7,042 bases of DNA from Gemmatimonadota bacterium (lineage in GTDB: Bacteria > Gemmatimonadota > Gemmatimonadetes > Gemmatimonadales > GWC2-71-9), in assembly GCA_022573095.1 (NCBI GenBank), contig JACZUR010000121.1, positions 1 to 7,042 of the forward strand, read 5' to 3'. The position numbers and the translations under genes were made by a program. How positions within the stretch are numbered: the stretch's first letter is position 1; every line of letters begins with the position of its first letter. Of the stretch, positions 6,945-7,042 are shown in pieces. Below the pieces are notes generated by a model. That model was not told where the DNA came from, made no database searches, and was given only the letters and a program-made list of their open reading frames with translations.

Positions 6945-7042
6945 ATGGGTGAGCGACCTGACTCGAAATCAAATACGGCGGGTGTCCATGATTTCAATGG
7001 GCGCCCGTTTGTGTTGGTTGGTAACAATTTGCGGCGCGGAGG
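6945..7042 (+). CDS. Possible start of an unknown divergent gene, cut by the window edge
   Basis: An open frame starts at ATG 6945 behind a very good Shine-Dalgarno and runs 32 codons to the right edge without a stop. The visible part begins with a polar stretch (MGERPDSKSNTAG) and then has a more hydrophobic piece, NGRPFVLVGNNLRR. I do not recognise it. It faces away from the nuo-ndk run, so if real it marks a divergent unit in the anomalous right-end segment. The frame is also open upstream of the ATG, so openness alone is not evidence; the case rests on the ribosome site. A minus-strand frame (7027-6743) covers the same bases and at most one can be real. Confidence 0.25.
   Translation, partial: MGERPDSKSNTAGVHDFNGRPFVLVGNNLRRG

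Larger units (their letters stand above)
6667..7042. other. Right-end segment of unknown origin, not NuoN
   Basis: These 376 bases should carry the middle of nuoN but encode nothing like it on either strand. Several frames are long and open by chance or otherwise: plus frame from 6669 to the end, plus frame from 6715 to the end, and minus 7027-6743. Their translations are rich in Arg, Pro and Ser with no recognisable domain or membrane helix. A 9-base direct repeat (GCGCTTCAA) occurs at the breakpoint (6658-6666) and again at 6738-6746. A weak hairpin is at 6752-6782 and a 10-base palindrome GCAAGCTTGC at 6884-6893. No transposase, integrase, tRNA or rRNA signature was found. It may be foreign sequence joined in assembly, or the flank of a real rearrangement. 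Confidence 0.7.

Noticed and set aside
6743..7027. Minus-strand 94-codon open frame in the right-end segment
   Set aside because: It has no recognisable domain, is dominated by Arg, Ser, Gly and Lys, and lies in a stretch where several other frames are equally open.

Overview
The window reads as a piece of a bacterial chromosome, most likely the whole of a short metagenomic contig, because a gene is cut at the left edge and another is broken near the right edge. Eight genes lie on the minus strand, so transcription runs from high to low coordinates. They are almost gapless: the spacers are 32, 40, -4, -4, 4, 20 and 43 bases. In transcription order they are the C-terminal part of nuoN (complex I subunit N), a phosphomannomutase/phosphoglucomutase, a carbamate kinase, sucC, sucD, a PTS EIIA-like domain fused to two CBS domains, ndk, and the start of a DUF177/YceD gene. 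No tRNA, rRNA, CRISPR array, transposase or clear terminator was seen. Base composition is moderately GC-rich by eye.

The theme is energy and phosphoryl transfer. Complex I pumps protons using NADH. SucCD makes ATP (or GTP) in the TCA cycle. Carbamate kinase can make ATP from carbamoyl phosphate. Ndk spreads the phosphate among NTPs. The EIIA-CBS protein looks like a sensor, since it may combine phosphorylation at His65 with adenine-nucleotide binding by the CBS pair. The sugar phosphomutase feeds cell-envelope sugar synthesis. Two junctions (carbamate kinase-sucC and sucC-sucD) overlap by four bases, which suggests translational coupling. DUF177 genes usually precede rpmF, plsX and fab genes, so the operon probably continues into lipid synthesis beyond the left edge.

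The lineage cannot be fixed from the sequence alone. The gene order (sucCD, ndk, DUF177, with a nuo end nearby) recalls Gemmatimonadota or neighbouring phyla. That is recollection and inference, not a computed placement.

The right end, from about 6667 to 7042, is the anomaly. NuoN similarity stops abruptly inside a well conserved motif. The next 376 bases encode nothing NuoN-like in any frame. They contain a 9-base direct repeat of the breakpoint sequence and a plus-strand ATG with a near-perfect Shine-Dalgarno. An assembly chimera, a deletion/rearrangement or an insertion could each explain this. I see no convincing undescribed system; the EIIA-CBS fusion and the nuoN break are the best leads.
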